This document shows positions 45,292-55,600 of a stretch of 64,000 nucleotides of DNA, one piece after another; positions within the stretch are counted from its first letter, which is position 1; each line of letters opens with the position of its first letter. Position numbers and translations under genes: made by a program. Origin of the DNA: Xanthomonas sp. DAR 34887 (GTDB taxonomy: Bacteria > Pseudomonadota > Gammaproteobacteria > Xanthomonadales > Xanthomonadaceae); the NCBI RefSeq assembly GCF_041245805.1, contig NZ_CP162490.1:4379001-4443000 (forward strand), written 5' to 3'. The notes under the pieces were generated by a model. That model made no database searches and was not told the origin of the DNA. It saw only the letters and a program-made list of their open reading frames with translations.

Positions 45292-46613
45292 ACGCCACGC
45301 CGCTCGCCACGCTGGCGCAGGCCATCGGCCTGGCGCTGCTGCTCGCGCATGGCGCTGCGGGTGCGCAGCATGTGCATGCGCCTGGAGCTGCCGATACCGA
45401 TATCGCAACTGCGGCTGTACCTGCGTCTGCATCCGCGCCCGCGACATGCGTGTGTCCGCCATCCAACGACGCGGCGCATATGCGCGCCTCGCCATCGCCG
45501 CCTGCCGCCGGCGGCGATAGCGCAGCGATGGCGCATGCCGGCATGGATCACGCGGCGATGGGGCACGCCGCCCACGTCGCCGATGTTCCGGCCGCCCCGA
45601 CGACGAGCGACGGCGGCATGCAGCACATGGACATGGAGCACGCAGCACATGCCGACCATGCCATGTCCGGCCATGCAGACATGCAACCCATGGACATGCA
45701 GCCGGCCACGATGAAGCAGGCAACGCCGACCCCAGCGCAGACCGATGGCGCCATGCAAAACCATGCTGGGATGCAGCCGGAGACTGCGGAGCTGAAATCG
45801 GGCTACAGGGGACAGGCCAACGGAAAAACAGAAACGCACCATGCTCACTCCAGCGCGACGGCGACATGCAGCTGCGTCGGTGCGCCGGCGTCCACGTTGC
45901 CGCGCGAGCCGATTCCGGCGCTCACCGACGCCGACCGCGCCGCTGCGTTCCCGGTTCTGCGCACGCACGCGATGCCGCATGCGGCGTCGCGCACCGGCTA
46001 CCTGCTGTTCGACCGGCTGGAAGGCTGGGACAACGACCACGGCAGCGGCCAGGCCTGGGAAGCCAGCGCCTGGTACGGCGGCGATATCGATCGGCTGTGG
46101 CTGCGCAGCGAAGGCGAGCGCAGCGGCGGCCATACCGAAGCGGCAGACCTGGAAGCGCTGTACGGCCACGCGATCTCGCCGTGGTGGGACCTGCTGGTGG
46201 GAGTGAAACAGGACGTCGCCCCGGGCGATGCGCGCACCTCGGCCGCGTTCGGCGTGCAGGGCATGGCGCCGTACAAGTTCGAGGTCGCAGCCACGCTGTA
46301 CGTCGGCGAAGGCGGCAGCGCCAGCGCGCGCCTGGAAGGCGAGTACGACGTGCTGCTGACCAACCGCTGGATCCTGCAGCCGCGGCTGGAAGCGGAGGCG
46401 GCGTTCGCCGACGATCGGGCGCACGGCATCGGCAGCGGACTGTCCACGCTAGAGGCAGGGTTGCGCTTGCGTTACGAGATCAGCCGCCGTTTCGCGCCCT
46501 ATCTCGGCGTTGTCCACGAGCGCGCGTTCGGCGCGACCGCGGACTATCGCCGCGACCTGGGAGAAGCCGCGCGCGAGACGCGCGTGGTCGCTGGCGTACG
46601 CGTCTGGTTTTGA
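45288..46613 (+). CDS. copB: Outer-membrane copper-binding protein CopB
   Basis: 441 residues. Signal peptide (LAQAIGLALLLAHGAAGA), then about 200 residues very rich in Met and His (HMDMEHAAHADHAMSGH), then a CopB domain from about 235 (GYLLFDRLEGWDNDHG) made of beta strands ending in an aromatic residue (VRVWF), as in outer-membrane barrels. It sequesters copper in the envelope. Last gene of the copL-copA-copB operon. Two Cys pairs (CVCPP, CSC) in the N-terminal half are additional possible metal ligands. Confidence 0.9.
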   Translation: MNATPLATLAQAIGLALLLAHGAAGAQHVHAPGAADTDIATAAVPASASAPATCVCPPSNDAAHMRASPSPPAAGGDSAAMAHAGMDHAAMGHAAHVADVPAAPTTSDGGMQHMDMEHAAHADHAMSGHADMQPMDMQPATMKQATPTPAQTDGAMQNHAGMQPETAELKSGYRGQANGKTETHHAHSSATATCSCVGAPASTLPREPIPALTDADRAAAFPVLRTHAMPHAASRTGYLLFDRLEGWDNDHGSGQAWEASAWYGGDIDRLWLRSEGERSGGHTEAADLEALYGHAISPWWDLLVGVKQDVAPGDARTSAAFGVQGMAPYKFEVAATLYVGEGGSASARLEGEYDVLLTNRWILQPRLEAEAAFADDRAHGIGSGLSTLEAGLRLRYEISRRFAPYLGVVHERAFGATADYRRDLGEAARETRVVAGVRVWF

Positions 46614-46651
46614 GCAAACGCCAGCGGATTAGTTCCGAACGACATCGCCCC

Positions 46652-46999
46652 TTGTAGGAGCTGGTTCAGGGCGCCTCCAATAGCCCCAAAGAATGTCGAT
46701 GCATTTGCGAGACGCCGACACGCCCAGCCCGCAGGTTCCGGTATCGATACGTACGAGATGCGATGGGCAAAGACGTATTGGCCGTAGACTCGGTGGCGTT
46801 GCGGCCGCGTTTTTTCATGGACGTCTTGGCATCACCGCCACGTCATCCTCCTGTCGCGGCTGAAGCCGCTCCTACAAGAGCAAGGCGCGCTTGTGGAGGA
46901 GCGGCTTCAGCCGCGACAGAAAAAAGGAACACGCCATCGCCACGCGCAGCGTGCAGCTTCCGGAATGGAGTTACTAGAGGTACCCTTCAGCCGCGACAG
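46652..46999 (-). mobile_element. 350-bp non-coding repeat element, copy B
   Basis: Inverted counterpart of the element at 30440-30789. Shared order of parts: GGAACACGCCATCGCCACGC, GCAGCTTCCGGAATGGAGTT, the palindrome pair (46851-46919), and TACGAGATGCGATGGGCAAA. Its ends are variants of the same terminal repeat. A further single palindrome copy follows at 47013-47038. The gap 46614-47100 holds nothing else. Confidence 0.7.
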
Positions 47000-47012
47000 A
47001 TTCCATCGCACC

Positions 47013-47038
47013 CTGTCGCGGCTGAAGCCGCTGCTACA
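47013..47038. repeat. Single 26-base palindrome copy
   Basis: CTGTCGCGGCTGAAGCCGCT and the following CTGCTACA-type tail, just beyond repeat element B. Confidence 0.85.
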
Positions 47039-47100
47039 TCGCTTCGTCAACCGAGATGGCAGGCCGCGCGGCAGGCGCCGCCAGGACGCCTCGCAACCGC

Positions 47101-47574
47101 TCACGCTCGCAGCGCACCATCCTCGCCGATCCGCCAGTCGCGCGGCGGACGCAGCGCGCCGAGCGTACGCACCAGTTCCTGGTAGCTGCGCGCCAATTGC
47201 CCGAACAGGCCGGCATCGCTGGCGCGGGTCTCGGCCACTTCGTAATAGGCGCCGCGGCCCAGGTCGATGAAGTAGTCCACGCTGACCCGGCGCCGTGCGG
47301 CCACGCCGGGAAACAACCCGGCGATCAGCAGGCAGCCGTCGCCGACCTCGCGCAGCGCGTCGGCGCGGGCGCGCCCGACCTGCTCCTGCGCATGCAGCCA
47401 GGCCAGCGCCTGGGTGCGCGACAGCAAGTGTCCATCGGCCTGATAGCGCAGCAACACGAACACCAGATAGCTCTCGCGCGACTCGTCCAGCGGCCGGCCC
47501 AGCCGCTGCCCTGCCTCGTGCACCAGCGCCTGCCACAGTTCGGCCGGCGCCCCCTGTCTGAAAGACTCGTACAT
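47101..47574 (-). CDS. Hypothetical protein, helical
   Basis: 157 residues, not recognised. It is predicted mainly helical (AELWQALVHEAGQRLG; SYLVFVLLRYQADGHLL), with VSVDYFIDLGRGAYYEVAET as a possible beta hairpin. No signal peptide, membrane segment or metal motif. ATG at 47574 with a strong GGAGG five bases upstream, which together with normal codon usage supports a real gene. Both neighbours are unrelated: the repeat element on one side, the tetR-type gene 310 bases away on the other. Confidence 0.7.
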   Translation of the reverse strand: MYESFRQGAPAELWQALVHEAGQRLGRPLDESRESYLVFVLLRYQADGHLLSRTQALAWLHAQEQVGRARADALREVGDGCLLIAGLFPGVAARRRVSVDYFIDLGRGAYYEVAETRASDAGLFGQLARSYQELVRTLGALRPPRDWRIGEDGALRA

Positions 47575-47884
47575 ATGTCCTCCTGCGTGGTGGGAACCCT
47601 CGCCAGGAGCTTATGCATAACCTGGGCCACTGCGTTGGCAGCCGACCGCGGCGGCTGCCAACCTGCGTGCGTGCACGGCGAACATCCCGTGGGAGACAGG
47701 CGGATGCGCGGATGCCGCACGACGCCGCAATCAACGACGCAGAAACCGGCGCGCCATGTAGCAACGACCAGTGGCACGCCGGCAACTATCGAGGCCCAGG
47801 ACCGCATTCCGCCACATGGCGCCAGCATGTCGACCAGAACCCATCCGCTGCGCGCGCCAGCACCGCGACGCCACGGCAACCGCG
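47575..47884. other. Gene-free gap with one strong hairpin
   Basis: 310 bases. At 47634-47662 GTTGGCAGCC and GGCTGCCAAC form a perfect 10-bp stem with a 9-base loop, without a U-tract. It may end transcripts from the TetR-family gene or be an operator. Nothing else was recognised. Confidence 0.5.
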
Positions 47885-48613
47885 CTACTTCTTCCTGGCG
47901 GCGCCCTTGCGGGCCGGTACAGGCGCTGACTGCGCCTGGGCGCGCCGTGCCGCCAGACCATGCAGGATCAAGTCGATGCCGGCCACGAAATCCATCCGGT
48001 CGTCATGCGTGCGCATGTGCAGGGCCATGCCGCGCACGAACGGGTACGCGTCCGCGTCCAGTTGCGACCACGCGTTCGCCACCGCATCCAGGAAATCGGA
48101 CCTGACGATGCCGCGCACGCGCGCGAGCTGCGTGTTGGCCGCGTTCTGCCCGGCTACGCCGAGGATATAGCTCAACAACGCGGCGACCGCGGCCCACTGC
48201 TCGTGGTCCGGCACGCCGAGCGCGCACACCTGCTGGCCGATGCGCTCGACGACGCGCACGATCGGCAATTCGCCGGGCGCGCGGTTGAGCGCCGAACCCA
48301 TCCACGGATGCGCATCGATCGCATCGAACATGCCCAGCGCCAGCGCGCGCAGCGCAGCCTCCGGCGTGGCGTCGGCGGACGGCGCATGCAAGGTGCGCGC
48401 GACGATGGCGTCGCAGGCGGCGGTCAGCAGATCGCGCTTGTCGGCGACATGCCAGTAGAGCGCCCCCGGGCCGGTGGCGAGCCGCTCGGACAGCGCGCGG
48501 AAGGTCAGTCCGCCCTCGCCGCCGCTGTCCAGCAGCGCGATCGATGCTTCCACGATCTGGTCGCGCGAGAGCGATGCCTCGCGTCGCGGGGTGCCGCGGG
48601 GTGTCTTGGCCAT
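47885..48613 (-). CDS. TetR-family repressor
   Basis: 242 residues. N-terminal helix-turn-helix (SRDQIVEASIALLD; FRALSERLATGPGALYWHVADKRDLLTA) as in the TetR group with a WHV recognition helix, then an all-helical ligand domain. It probably represses itself and the divergent FAD monooxygenase gene through the two palindromes between them. I chose the ATG at 48613, with GGGG just upstream, over one five codons earlier. C-terminus basic (ARKGAARKK). Confidence 0.88.
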   Translation of the reverse strand: MAKTPRGTPRREASLSRDQIVEASIALLDSGGEGGLTFRALSERLATGPGALYWHVADKRDLLTAACDAIVARTLHAPSADATPEAALRALALGMFDAIDAHPWMGSALNRAPGELPIVRVVERIGQQVCALGVPDHEQWAAVAALLSYILGVAGQNAANTQLARVRGIVRSDFLDAVANAWSQLDADAYPFVRGMALHMRTHDDRMDFVAGIDLILHGLAARRAQAQSAPVPARKGAARKK

Positions 48614-48631
48614 GCCCCATGTTGACATAAA

Positions 48632-48667
48632 TGGAACGTCATTCCAATATTGTGGAACGACGTTCCA
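48632..48667. promoter_or_regulatory. Twin palindromic operators
   Basis: TGGAACGTCATTCCA (48632-48646) and the perfect TGGAACGACGTTCCA (48653-48667), centres 21 bases apart, two helical turns. They lie between the divergent tetR-type and monooxygenase genes. Confidence 0.8.
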
Positions 48668-48708
48668 TTGCCACCGCGCCACCGGCGCACCTTCGACCAA
48701 GGATTCAG

Positions 48709-49839
48709 ATGCACACTCCCATCGCGATCATCGGCGCCGGGCTCGGCGGGCTCATGCTCGCCCGCGTGCTGCACGTGCACGGCATCGCCGCGACGCTCTA
48801 CGAAGCCGAAGCCTCGGCGGATGCCCGCCCGCAGGGCGGCCTGCTCGATATCCACACCTACAACGGCCAGCGCGCGCTCAAGGCCGCGGGCCTCCACGAC
48901 GCGTTCCTCGGCCTCGTGCTTCCCGGTGCGGACGCAAAGCGGATCGTCGACAGCCAGGGCGCGATCCTGATCGACAGACCCGACACTGGCAGCGGCACCC
49001 GCCCCGAGGTCGATCGCGGAGCCCTGCGGCGGCTCCTGCTCGACGCGCTTCCCGCCGGCACCATCCGCTGGGGCCACAAGCTGGCCGCAGCCGACCCGCT
49101 CGGCGACGGGCGGCACCTGCTGCGCTTCGCCGACGGCGCGACCGTGACCACCGATCTGCTGGTGGGCGCGGATGGCGCCTGGTCGCGCGTGCGTCCGCTG
49201 CTGTCCCCTGCAGTGCCCATCTACACCGGCACTTCGTTCATCGAGACCTGCCTGTTCGATGGCGACAGCCGCCACCCCGCCAGCGCGCGGACGATCGGCG
49301 GCGGCACGCTGATGGCGGTCGCGCCGGGCAAGGGCATCCTCGCCCACCGCCATGCCGACGGGACCCTGCAGACCTATGTGTCGCTGAACAGGCCGGAAGA
49401 CTGGTTCGCGCGCCTCGACTTCGCCGACCCGGCGACCGCGATGGCCCGCATCGCCGCAGAATTCGACGGATGGGCCCCGGCGTTGACCGCGCTGGTCACC
49501 GATGGCGACACCGCCCCCGTGCTGCGCCCGATCCATGCACTGCCGACCGGGCACCGCTGGGAGCGCAGGCCCGGCGTGACCTTGCTTGGCGATGCGGCGC
49601 ATTTGATGTCGCCGTTCGCCGGCGAAGGCGCCAATCTCGCGCTCTACGACGGCGCCGAACTCGGCAAGGCCATCGCCGCCCATCCCGGTGCGCTCGATGC
49701 CGCGCTCGCCGCGTACGAGAGCGAACTATTCCCGCGCAGCGCGGCCTTCGCCGAAGAGTCGGCGCAGAATCTGGCGATGTTCTTCGACGCCGACGCGCCG
49801 CAGGGCCTGGTCGCGTTCTTCCAACGCGTGGCCGGGTAG
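48709..49839 (+). CDS. TetX-like FAD-dependent monooxygenase
   Basis: 376 residues, group A flavin monooxygenase. FAD motif GAGLGGLMLAR at 9-19, DG-type motif VGADGAWSRVR, and LLGDAAHLMSPFAGEGANLA near 285. GGLLDIHTYNGQRALKAAGL and EESAQN near the end are close to TetX, the tetracycline-degrading enzyme, at the matching places. It probably hydroxylates an aromatic or polycyclic compound; whether tetracycline is a substrate cannot be told. Under the control of the divergent TetR-family regulator. ATG at 48709 with AAGGA upstream. Confidence 0.85.
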   Translation: MHTPIAIIGAGLGGLMLARVLHVHGIAATLYEAEASADARPQGGLLDIHTYNGQRALKAAGLHDAFLGLVLPGADAKRIVDSQGAILIDRPDTGSGTRPEVDRGALRRLLLDALPAGTIRWGHKLAAADPLGDGRHLLRFADGATVTTDLLVGADGAWSRVRPLLSPAVPIYTGTSFIETCLFDGDSRHPASARTIGGGTLMAVAPGKGILAHRHADGTLQTYVSLNRPEDWFARLDFADPATAMARIAAEFDGWAPALTALVTDGDTAPVLRPIHALPTGHRWERRPGVTLLGDAAHLMSPFAGEGANLALYDGAELGKAIAAHPGALDAALAAYESELFPRSAAFAEESAQNLAMFFDADAPQGLVAFFQRVAG

Positions 49840-49962
49840 CGCATCCGTTGCGCAGAAGCCGTCGTGCCGCCTAGTACCGGCGCGGCGGTAGCGGCATCGG
49901 TCCTCGGCTGCGGCCTTCTCAAGCCCGCGCTGCGTCAGCGCTATCCATGCGCGCCGCGCGTC

Positions 49963-49984
49963 GGCCTGCGCAGGCACGCAGGCC
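49963..49984 (-). terminator. Possible terminator of glmS
   Basis: GGCCTGCG, 6-base loop, CGCAGGCC, 25 bases past the glmS stop. No U-tract. Confidence 0.4.
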
Positions 49985-50008
49985 AGCCCGGGCGACGCGC
50001 CCCCGCGC

Positions 50009-51838
<1,830 letters not shown>

Positions 51839-51985
51839 AGCCGTACCCTGCACCGAAAGATCGCCATTCTAGCTTTGTCCGCTGAATGTCCCATGCGGCC
51901 CGCCGACGCGACTCGACCAGGCCATCGCGTGGCCCGGGCGCCGCCGGCGCGCTGCGCGCAACGCGTCCGCACGCCCCGGGCGGAC

Positions 51986-52027
51986 GCGGACAGGGTGTCC
52001 GCGAACGTGTCCGCGGACACGCGGACA
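51986..52027. promoter_or_regulatory. Upstream activator sites of the efflux operon
   Basis: GCGGACA-GGG-TGTCCGC (51986-52002), a perfect 16-bp palindrome CGTGTCCGCGGACACG (52006-52021), and a further GCGGACA (52021-52027). They lie 50-90 bases upstream of the sigma-54 promoter, where an NtrC-type activator would bind. Confidence 0.65.
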
Positions 52028-52071
52028 GCCGACCCTCGCGGCGAATATCCAATTTTTTCAAACGCTTGCGA

Positions 52072-52090
52072 TTGGCACGCGACGTGCTTT
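52072..52090 (+). promoter_or_regulatory. Sigma-54 promoter of the efflux operon
   Basis: TTGGCACG (52072-52079) and GTGCTT (52084-52089) keep the invariant GG and GC exactly ten bases apart, close to the TGGCAC-N5-TTGC consensus. It lies 36 bases upstream of the adaptor ATG. Confidence 0.75.
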
Positions 52091-52125
52091 GGATTCGTTC
52101 ATTCTCCACTGCGCCGACCCGACCG

Positions 52126-53394
52126 ATGATCCGCGACACTTCCGCCCAGGACCAGGTTCTCGCCCGTCCCCGCTCCGCCGCCTGGCGCCGCTGGTTCTGG
52201 CCCGCGCTGATCGCGCTGGCGGTGCTGCTCGGCATCGCCTTCGCCGCGCGCGGCTGGATCGCCGGCAGCCGTTCGTTCGACGCGCAGCGCGTGCGCATCG
52301 CCACGGTCAGCCGCGGCGACCTGGTCCGCGACATCTCCGCCGACGGGCGCCTGATCGCCGCCAACAGCCCCACCCTGTACGCGATCTCCGGCGGCACCGT
52401 GACCTTGAAGGTGGTGGCCGGCGATGTGGTCAAGCAGGGCCAGGAGCTGGCCGAGATCGACAGCCCGGAACTGCGTAGCAAGCTCGCCCAGGAAGAAGCC
52501 ACCCTGGCCGGCCTGGAAGCGGAGGCCGGCCGCGCCGACCTGGACGCGGTGCTGGCGCGTGCCAACGCCAGCAAGCTGGTCGACCAGGCGCAGATCGAAC
52601 GGCAGGCCGCCAGCCGCGACCTGGAGCGCTACCAGCGCGGCTACGACGGCGGCGCGGTGCCGCAGGTGGAGCTGGCCAAGGCGCAGGACACGCTGAAGAA
52701 GGCCGACATCGCGATGAGCCATGCGCAGAAGGACTCCGGCCTGCAGACGCAGGGGGCGGGGCTGGACGCGCGCAACAAGCGCCTGCTGGCCGAGCGCCAG
52801 CGCGCGGTGGTCACCGAGGTGAAGCGCCAGGTGGACCTGCTGACCCTGCGCTCGCCGTTCGACGGCCAGGTCGGCCAGGTGCAGGTGTCGCAGCACACCA
52901 ACGTCGCCGCCAACGCGCCGGTGCTGAGCGTGGTGGATCTGTCCAAGTTCGAATTGGAGATCAAGGTGCCGGAGAGCTTCGCCCGCGACCTTGCGATCGG
53001 CATGCCGGCGCAGCTGACCAGCGGTGCCGGCGAACCGTTCGCCGGCGCGATCTCGGCGGTGTCGCCGGAAGTGGTCAACGGCGAGGTCAACGCGCGCATC
53101 CGCTTCACCGACAAGCAGCCGCCCGGCCTGCGCCAGAGCCAGCGCATGAGCGCGCGGGTGCTGCTGGATACCCGCAAGAACGTGCTCAAGGTCGAGCGCG
53201 GCCCGTTCGTCGAGCAATCCGGCGGCCGCTACGCCTACGTGATGGACGGCAACTCGGCGATCCGCCGCCCGGTGGAGCTCGGCGTCACCAGCCTGGGCGA
53301 GGTCGAGGTGCGGTCGGGCCTGCAGCCGGGCGACCGTGTCGTGGTCTCCGGCAGCGACCTGTTCGGCGAGGCGCCGCAGGTGACGGTGCATTGA
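52126..53394 (+). CDS. MacA/HlyD-type periplasmic adaptor
   Basis: 422 residues. One N-terminal membrane anchor (WFWPALIALAVLLGIAFAA). The lipoyl halves are at about 65-105 and 245-280 (RSPFDGQVGQVQVSQHTNVA); between them is an alpha-helical hairpin of about 110 residues. Beta-barrel and membrane-proximal domains complete it (LKVERGPFVEQSGGRYAYV). It should bridge the inner-membrane ABC complex to an outer-membrane TolC-type channel, not in this window. First gene of the sigma-54 operon; ATG at 52126. Confidence 0.88.
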   Translation: MIRDTSAQDQVLARPRSAAWRRWFWPALIALAVLLGIAFAARGWIAGSRSFDAQRVRIATVSRGDLVRDISADGRLIAANSPTLYAISGGTVTLKVVAGDVVKQGQELAEIDSPELRSKLAQEEATLAGLEAEAGRADLDAVLARANASKLVDQAQIERQAASRDLERYQRGYDGGAVPQVELAKAQDTLKKADIAMSHAQKDSGLQTQGAGLDARNKRLLAERQRAVVTEVKRQVDLLTLRSPFDGQVGQVQVSQHTNVAANAPVLSVVDLSKFELEIKVPESFARDLAIGMPAQLTSGAGEPFAGAISAVSPEVVNGEVNARIRFTDKQPPGLRQSQRMSARVLLDTRKNVLKVERGPFVEQSGGRYAYVMDGNSAIRRPVELGVTSLGEVEVRSGLQPGDRVVVSGSDLFGEAPQVTVH

Positions 53395-53397
53395 AGG

Positions 53398-53430
53398 CCG
53401 GGATTGGGGATTCGGGATTGGGGATTCGCC
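53398..53430. repeat. GGGATTG/GGGATTC heptamers inside the efflux operon
   Basis: Four tandem heptamers begin two bases after the adaptor stop, in the 118-base gap before the ATPase gene. A degenerate complement-strand copy lies at about 53460-53490. Confidence 0.8.
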
Positions 53431-53512
53431 AGCCCATGCCGTTTTCCTTTCGCGACCGCTGATTCCGAATCTCGCTATTCCCATTCCCGCTCCACCACCA
53501 AGGAACCACGTC

Positions 53513-54229
53513 ATGCTCGAAATGCGCTCTGTCTCCAAGGTCTTCCGTACCGAACAGGTCGAGACGCACGCGTTGCGCTCGCTGGATCTGCATGTGCGCG
53601 AGGGCGAATTCGTCGCCGTCACCGGGCCGTCCGGCTCCGGCAAGACCACCTTCCTCAACATCGCCGGGCTGCTGGAGACCTTCACCAGCGGCCAGTACGT
53701 GCTCGATGGCCAGGACGTCAGCAACCTCAACGACGACGCGCGCTCGCGCATGCGCAACCAGAAGATCGGTTTCATCTTCCAGGGCTTCAACCTGATCCCC
53801 GATCTCAACCTGTTCGACAACGTCGATGTGCCGCTGCGCTACCGCGGCATGGCCGCGGCCGAGCGCAAGCAGCGCATCGAAGAGGCGCTGGGCAGGGTCG
53901 GGCTGGGTTCGCGGATGAAGCACTACCCGTCCGAGCTGTCCGGCGGCCAGCAACAGCGTGCGGCGATCGCGCGTGCGCTGGCCGGCAGCCCACGCCTGCT
54001 GCTGGCCGACGAGCCGACCGGCAACCTGGATTCGCAGATGGCGCGCGGGGTGATGGAGCTGCTGGAAGAGATCAACGCGCAGGGCTCGACCATCGTCATG
54101 GTCACCCACGATCCGGAACTGGCCGCGCGCGCGCAGCGCAACGTGCACATCGTCGACGGCCAGGCCACCGACCTGCAGCGCGAGCCGGTGCTGGGGCGCA
54201 GTGTCAGCAACGCAGCGGCCAATGACTGA
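53513..54229 (+). CDS. ABC transporter ATPase, LolD/MacB type
   Basis: 238 residues. Walker A GPSGSGKTT near 38, Q-loop IFQGFNLIPDLN, signature LSGGQQQRAAIARAL, Walker B LLLADEPTGNLDS, switch His in VTHDPEL. It is a free-standing ATPase, unlike MacB where it is fused to the permease. It is the only ATPase seen among at least eight permease genes, so its dimer presumably drives all permease pairs. ATG at 53513 with AAGGAA upstream. Confidence 0.92.
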   Translation: MLEMRSVSKVFRTEQVETHALRSLDLHVREGEFVAVTGPSGSGKTTFLNIAGLLETFTSGQYVLDGQDVSNLNDDARSRMRNQKIGFIFQGFNLIPDLNLFDNVDVPLRYRGMAAAERKQRIEEALGRVGLGSRMKHYPSELSGGQQQRAAIARALAGSPRLLLADEPTGNLDSQMARGVMELLEEINAQGSTIVMVTHDPELAARAQRNVHIVDGQATDLQREPVLGRSVSNAAAND

Positions 54230-54264
54230 CCGCTGACGACACCGCAACGACAGGGGACGACGGC

Positions 54265-55587
54265 ATGCTCGGCTACTACCTGCATCTCGCACTGCGCAGC
54301 CTGCGCCGCAGCCCGGTGTTGACCGCGTTGATGGTGCTGTCCATCGCCGTCGGCATCGGCGCGGCGATGACCACGCTGACGGTGATGCGGCTGTTGTCCG
54401 GCGATCCCTTGCCCGGGCACAGCCAGCGCATCTTCTATCCTCAGCTCGATCCTCGCCCTGCCGGCAGCACCGGCCGGCAGCCGTTCGACAAGCTCGACTA
54501 TCCCAGCGCGATGGATCTGTGGAAGACCGGGCGTGCCGATCGCCAGGCCATCGTGGCCGAGAGCCAGATCAAGCTGCGCGCGCCCGAACGCGAAGGCCCC
54601 GCGTTCATGGCGCAGATGCTGTCCACCCAGGCCGATTTCTTTCCGATGTTCCAGGTGCCGTTCGCCTACGGCAGCGGCTGGCGCGCGCGGGACGACCAGG
54701 ACCGCGCGCGGGTGGTGGTGATCTCGGCCGATCTCAATAACACGTTGTTCGAAGGCCGCAACAGCGTCGGGCAGAGCCTGCTGGTACGCGGCAATGCGGT
54801 GCGCATCGTCGGCGTGCTGGCGCCCTGGCGGCCATCGCCGCAGTTCTACACGCTGGCCGGCGGCAGCTTCGCCCATGGCGATACCGGCAGCTTCTACGGC
54901 AAGCCGCAGGACGTGTTCGCGCCGCTGTCCACCAGCCTGGAGATCAACGACGGCCACATCGAGCCGTGGACCTGCTTCGGCACGCCGGCCCAGCCGCTGG
55001 ATCTGCGCAGCGCGCCATGCGTGTGGGTGCAGTTGTGGGTGCAGTTGGATACGCCGGCCAAGGTGGCCGACTACCGCCGCCTGCTGGCCGACTACGCCGC
55101 CCAGCAGCGCGCGGCCGGACGCATCGGCCGCGCGGACACCGCGCACCTGCTGTCCTTGCCGCAATGGCTGGACCACAACCGCGTGGTGCCCGGCGACGTG
55201 CGCCTGCAGAGCTGGCTGGCCGTGGCGTTTCTGGGCTTGTGCCTGTTCAACAGCGTCGGCCTGCTGCTGGCCAAGTTCCTGCGGCGCGGCGGCGAGATCG
55301 GCGTGCGCCGCGCGCTGGGCGCGTCCCGCCACGCGATCTTCGCCCAGTGCCTGACCGAAGCCAGCATCATCGGCCTGATCGGCGGCACCGGCGGCTGGCT
55401 GCTGACCCTGCTGGGCCTGTGGAGCGTGCGCCAGCAGCCAGCCGCCTACGCCGATCTGGCGCATCTGGACCTGCTGGCCTTCGCCGGCACCTTCGTCCTG
55501 GCCGTCGGCTGCAGCGTGGCGGCCGGCCTGTTCCCGGCTTTGCGCGCGAGCCGGATCGCGCCGGCGCTGCAACTCAAGACCCTGTGA
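54265..55587 (+). CDS. ABC permease, type A, copy 1 (FtsX/MacB fold)
   Basis: 440 residues. One N-terminal helix (LTALMVLSIAVGIGAAMTTL), a periplasmic domain of about 260 residues (MacB core type), then three C-terminal helices with the coupling segment LAKFLRRGGEIGVRRALGAS and the end PALQLKTL. Two Cys 14 residues apart (WTCFG and SAPCVW) may form a disulfide. It starts the series of alternating permeases; ATG at 54265 with AGGGGA upstream. Probably pairs with the type B protein encoded 13 bases downstream. Substrate unknown. Confidence 0.85.
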   Translation: MLGYYLHLALRSLRRSPVLTALMVLSIAVGIGAAMTTLTVMRLLSGDPLPGHSQRIFYPQLDPRPAGSTGRQPFDKLDYPSAMDLWKTGRADRQAIVAESQIKLRAPEREGPAFMAQMLSTQADFFPMFQVPFAYGSGWRARDDQDRARVVVISADLNNTLFEGRNSVGQSLLVRGNAVRIVGVLAPWRPSPQFYTLAGGSFAHGDTGSFYGKPQDVFAPLSTSLEINDGHIEPWTCFGTPAQPLDLRSAPCVWVQLWVQLDTPAKVADYRRLLADYAAQQRAAGRIGRADTAHLLSLPQWLDHNRVVPGDVRLQSWLAVAFLGLCLFNSVGLLLAKFLRRGGEIGVRRALGASRHAIFAQCLTEASIIGLIGGTGGWLLTLLGLWSVRQQPAAYADLAHLDLLAFAGTFVLAVGCSVAAGLFPALRASRIAPALQLKTL

Positions 55588-55600
55588 CCGGGACCATGCC

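Noticed and set aside
43567..45867. Long minus-strand open frame opposite copA and copB
   Set aside because: GC-rich codons leave complementary frames open; the plus strand encodes complete multicopper oxidase and CopB proteins with all motifs.
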